Below, one piece after another: positions 4,079-5,815 of a DNA stretch of 5,815 nt (position 1 is its first letter; every line of letters begins with the position of its first letter). A program made the translations under genes and the position numbers. The stretch is from Actinomycetota bacterium (GTDB lineage: Bacteria; Actinomycetota; Actinomycetes; Nanopelagicales; Nanopelagicaceae), in the NCBI GenBank assembly GCA_009703165.1, contig WLGP01000068.1, positions 1 to 5,815 on the forward strand, given 5' to 3'. Under the pieces are notes generated by a model. It made no database searches, had not been told where the DNA came from, and saw only the letters and a list, made by a program, of their open reading frames with translations.

Positions 4079-5815
4079 TCTTGTAAACCTCGAAGGTGTA
4101 AGTAAGGCCTTTGATATTCGCCCATTACTGACCAAAGTCTCCATTGGAGTCTCTGAAGGCGATCGCATTGGAATCGTTGGAAGAAATGGTGCGGGCAAGA
4201 GCACGTTGATGAAGATTATCGCGGGCATTGAAGTCGCCGATGAAGGCCGCGTAACGCAAGGAAATTCCATCCGCGTTGGCATGCTCTCGCAGGTAGATGT
4301 TGCAGATAAGAGCGCAACTGTCGGCGATATTGTTATTGGCAATCGCGAAAAGCATGAGTGGGCCAGTGATCCCAAGATCCGCGAAGTATTTACTGGCCTC
4401 TTTGGTGGTTTCGATGATCATCTCTTCGAGAGAGTCTTCATCACACTCTCTGGTGGCGAGAAGCGTCGCGTGGGTCTAGCAAAGCTTCTGATCGATGATC
4501 TTGATCTGATTATGCTCGATGAACCAACGAACCACCTCGATGTTGAGGGCGTTGATTGGCTTGCTCGCCACCTCAATGCTCGTAAAGATTTAGCTGTTCT
4601 GGTTGTAACGCACGATCGCTGGTTCTTAGATGCAGTGACAGATCGCACCTGGGAGGTAGTCGGCGGATCTCTTGAAGAGTACGACGGCGGATACTCAGCC
4701 TACGTTTTGGCAAAGGCAGAACGTGCACGTCAGGCAAGTGCGATGGATGCGCGCAGAAATGCGTTGATTAAGAAAGAGTTGGCATGGCTTCGCCGCGGTG
4801 CACCGGCACAGACAGTTAAGCCAAAGTTTCGCGTTGATGCCGCAAATGAACTTATTAGCAACGAACCTGCCCCTCGCGATAAGGGCGAGTTACTTAAATT
4901 TGCGCTCAATCGCTTAGGTCGCACAGTCTTGGAATTTCAACATGCCAAGATCGCTGCAGGCGATAAGGAACTGATCGGTGAATTAACGTGGAATGTCGGT
5001 CCTGGCGATCGATTTGGAATCGTGGGAGTAAATGGCGCGGGTAAGACAACGTTGATGCGAACTATGGCATCAGAGATCGAAGTTGCAGCCGGCAAGTTAG
5101 TCACAGGAATTACCGTCAAAATTGCCTTTCTGACGCAGCATTTAGATGAGCTTGATCCTACGTGGCGCGTGCTGGAAGCTGTTGAAAATGTCGCCAACCA
5201 CATTGAGATTGGTAAAGGAAAGACGCTCTCGGCATCTCAACTCTGTGAACGTTTAGGTTTTGATCGCGATGGTCAGTGGACACCTGTGGGAAATCTTTCC
5301 GGGGGAGAGAAACGTCGCTTACAACTGACACGGTTGTTGATGGATTCACCTAACGTCTTGCTCCTTGATGAACCAACAAATGACTTTGATATTGAGACGC
5401 TGACAGAACTTGAAGATCTGCTCGATAGTTTTGGTGGAACACTCATTGTGATCTCACACGATAGATACTTCTTAGAGCGCGTCTGCGATCGCTTTGTCGG
5501 TCTGTTGGGAGATGGGCAGTTGCGCGATCTACCTCGCGGAGTCGATCAGTATTTGGAAGATCGCGCCAAATCTCTATCTCCGCAAACATCTTCTGGAACG
5601 GGCAAAGTCTCAAACGCTGCCCAGCAACGTACGCTGAAGAAAGATCTGACTCGAGTAGAGCGCCAGATTGAGAAGGCTCGCGAGAAATTAGCTGCGCTTA
5701 AATCTGAGCAAGATACTGCTTCATTTGATGCCCAGCGCCTTACAGAGATTGCCTCAGAGATAGCATCTCTTGAGAGCGAGCTAGCCACACGGGAAGAAGA
5801 GTGGTTAGAGATTAC
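4068..5815 (+). CDS. ABC-F family ATPase, Uup-type (C-terminus cut at right edge)
   Basis: ABC-F proteins are soluble twin-ATPase factors without membrane domains; they bind the ribosomal E site and help relieve stalled or non-productive translation. I translated 582 residues. NBD1 has Walker A GRNGAGKST (38-46), signature LSGGEKRR (128-135 region), Walker B LIMLDEPTNHLD (147-158, E152) and switch His THDRWFLD (181-188). The interdomain linker, about 203-285, is basic and contains ELAWLRRGAPAQTVKPKFR. NBD2 has GVNGAGKTT (320-328), LSGGEKRR (410-417), LLLDEPTNDFD (431-441, E435) and SHDRYFLE (463-470). A Lys/Glu-rich C-terminal segment (about 515-582) looks like the Uup coiled coil. No arm insertion of the EttA type is evident in NBD1. 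Both ATPase sites look intact. The reading frame is open to the edge and, ending EEEWLEI, probably lacks only a short tail. The ATG at 4068 puts the first beta strand (NLVNLEGVSKAF) at the normal place. A drug-resistance role is possible for the family, but the short linker argues for housekeeping. Confidence 0.95.
   Translation, partial: MARNLVNLEGVSKAFDIRPLLTKVSIGVSEGDRIGIVGRNGAGKSTLMKIIAGIEVADEGRVTQGNSIRVGMLSQVDVADKSATVGDIVIGNREKHEWASDPKIREVFTGLFGGFDDHLFERVFITLSGGEKRRVGLAKLLIDDLDLIMLDEPTNHLDVEGVDWLARHLNARKDLAVLVVTHDRWFLDAVTDRTWEVVGGSLEEYDGGYSAYVLAKAERARQASAMDARRNALIKKELAWLRRGAPAQTVKPKFRVDAANELISNEPAPRDKGELLKFALNRLGRTVLEFQHAKIAAGDKELIGELTWNVGPGDRFGIVGVNGAGKTTLMRTMASEIEVAAGKLVTGITVKIAFLTQHLDELDPTWRVLEAVENVANHIEIGKGKTLSASQLCERLGFDRDGQWTPVGNLSGGEKRRLQLTRLLMDSPNVLLLDEPTNDFDIETLTELEDLLDSFGGTLIVISHDRYFLERVCDRFVGLLGDGQLRDLPRGVDQYLEDRAKSLSPQTSSGTGKVSNAAQQRTLKKDLTRVERQIEKAREKLAALKSEQDTASFDAQRLTEIASEIASLESELATREEEWLEI

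Noticed and set aside
4040..5788. Several antisense open frames of 60-111 codons opposite the ABC-F gene.
   Set aside because: Their translations are low-complexity, Ser/Arg/Ala-rich and without motifs. They mirror a strongly conserved ABC-F reading frame on the plus strand.
4068..5815. The ABC-F gene as an antibiotic-resistance determinant.
   Set aside because: Resistance-type ABC-F proteins usually have a longer interdomain linker and sit in accessory contexts. This one has a short Uup-like linker and a C-terminal coiled coil.

Overview
The window is densely packed, with almost no non-coding DNA, and holds six protein genes; the two at the edges are cut off. By hand count on a few lines, GC is about 45-50%. 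Genes overlap by 4 bp at three junctions, intergenic gaps are 24 and 82 bp, and several starts lack a well-placed Shine-Dalgarno but have a TANNNT box 6-8 nt upstream. The proteins read like actinobacterial family members. I infer a small-genome actinobacterium of moderate GC, perhaps a freshwater planktonic (acI / Nanopelagicales-like) lineage. That placement rests on gene style, not on a marker gene.

Layout, left to right. (1) 1-712, minus: N-acetylglucosamine-6-phosphate deacetylase (nagA), C-terminus outside the window. (2) 709-1311, minus: a TetR-family regulator directly upstream of nagA, joined to it by an ATGA stop/start overlap. (3) 1312-1393: an 82-bp divergent control region with small inverted repeats that could bind the regulator. 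(4) 1394-1969, plus: a small nitroreductase-family flavoprotein. (5) 1966-2772, minus: tryptophan 2,3-dioxygenase, convergent with the nitroreductase; the two stop codons share the palindrome TTTAAA. (6) 2769-4043, minus: kynureninase, joined to the dioxygenase gene by another ATGA overlap. (7) 4044-4067: a 24-bp divergent gap. (8) 4068 to the right edge, plus: an ABC-F family ATPase of the Uup type, missing only its extreme C-terminus.

How the genes work together. Kynureninase and tryptophan dioxygenase form a two-gene operon for oxidative tryptophan breakdown (Trp to N-formylkynurenine, and kynurenine to anthranilate plus alanine). The formamidase that links the two steps is not in the window. 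The TetR gene is probably co-transcribed with nagA and may also control the divergent nitroreductase, so it could tie amino-sugar use to a flavin-dependent redox enzyme. The ABC-F protein is a ribosome-associated housekeeping-type ATPase with no evident pathway link to its neighbours.

I see no RNA genes, mobile elements, CRISPR arrays, tandem repeats or convincing intrinsic terminators, and no sign of a wholly new system. The most noteworthy points are the compressed regulatory architecture, the TetR-nagA coupling, the kynureninase-dioxygenase pair without a formamidase, and an excess of GATCGC / GCGATCGC words.
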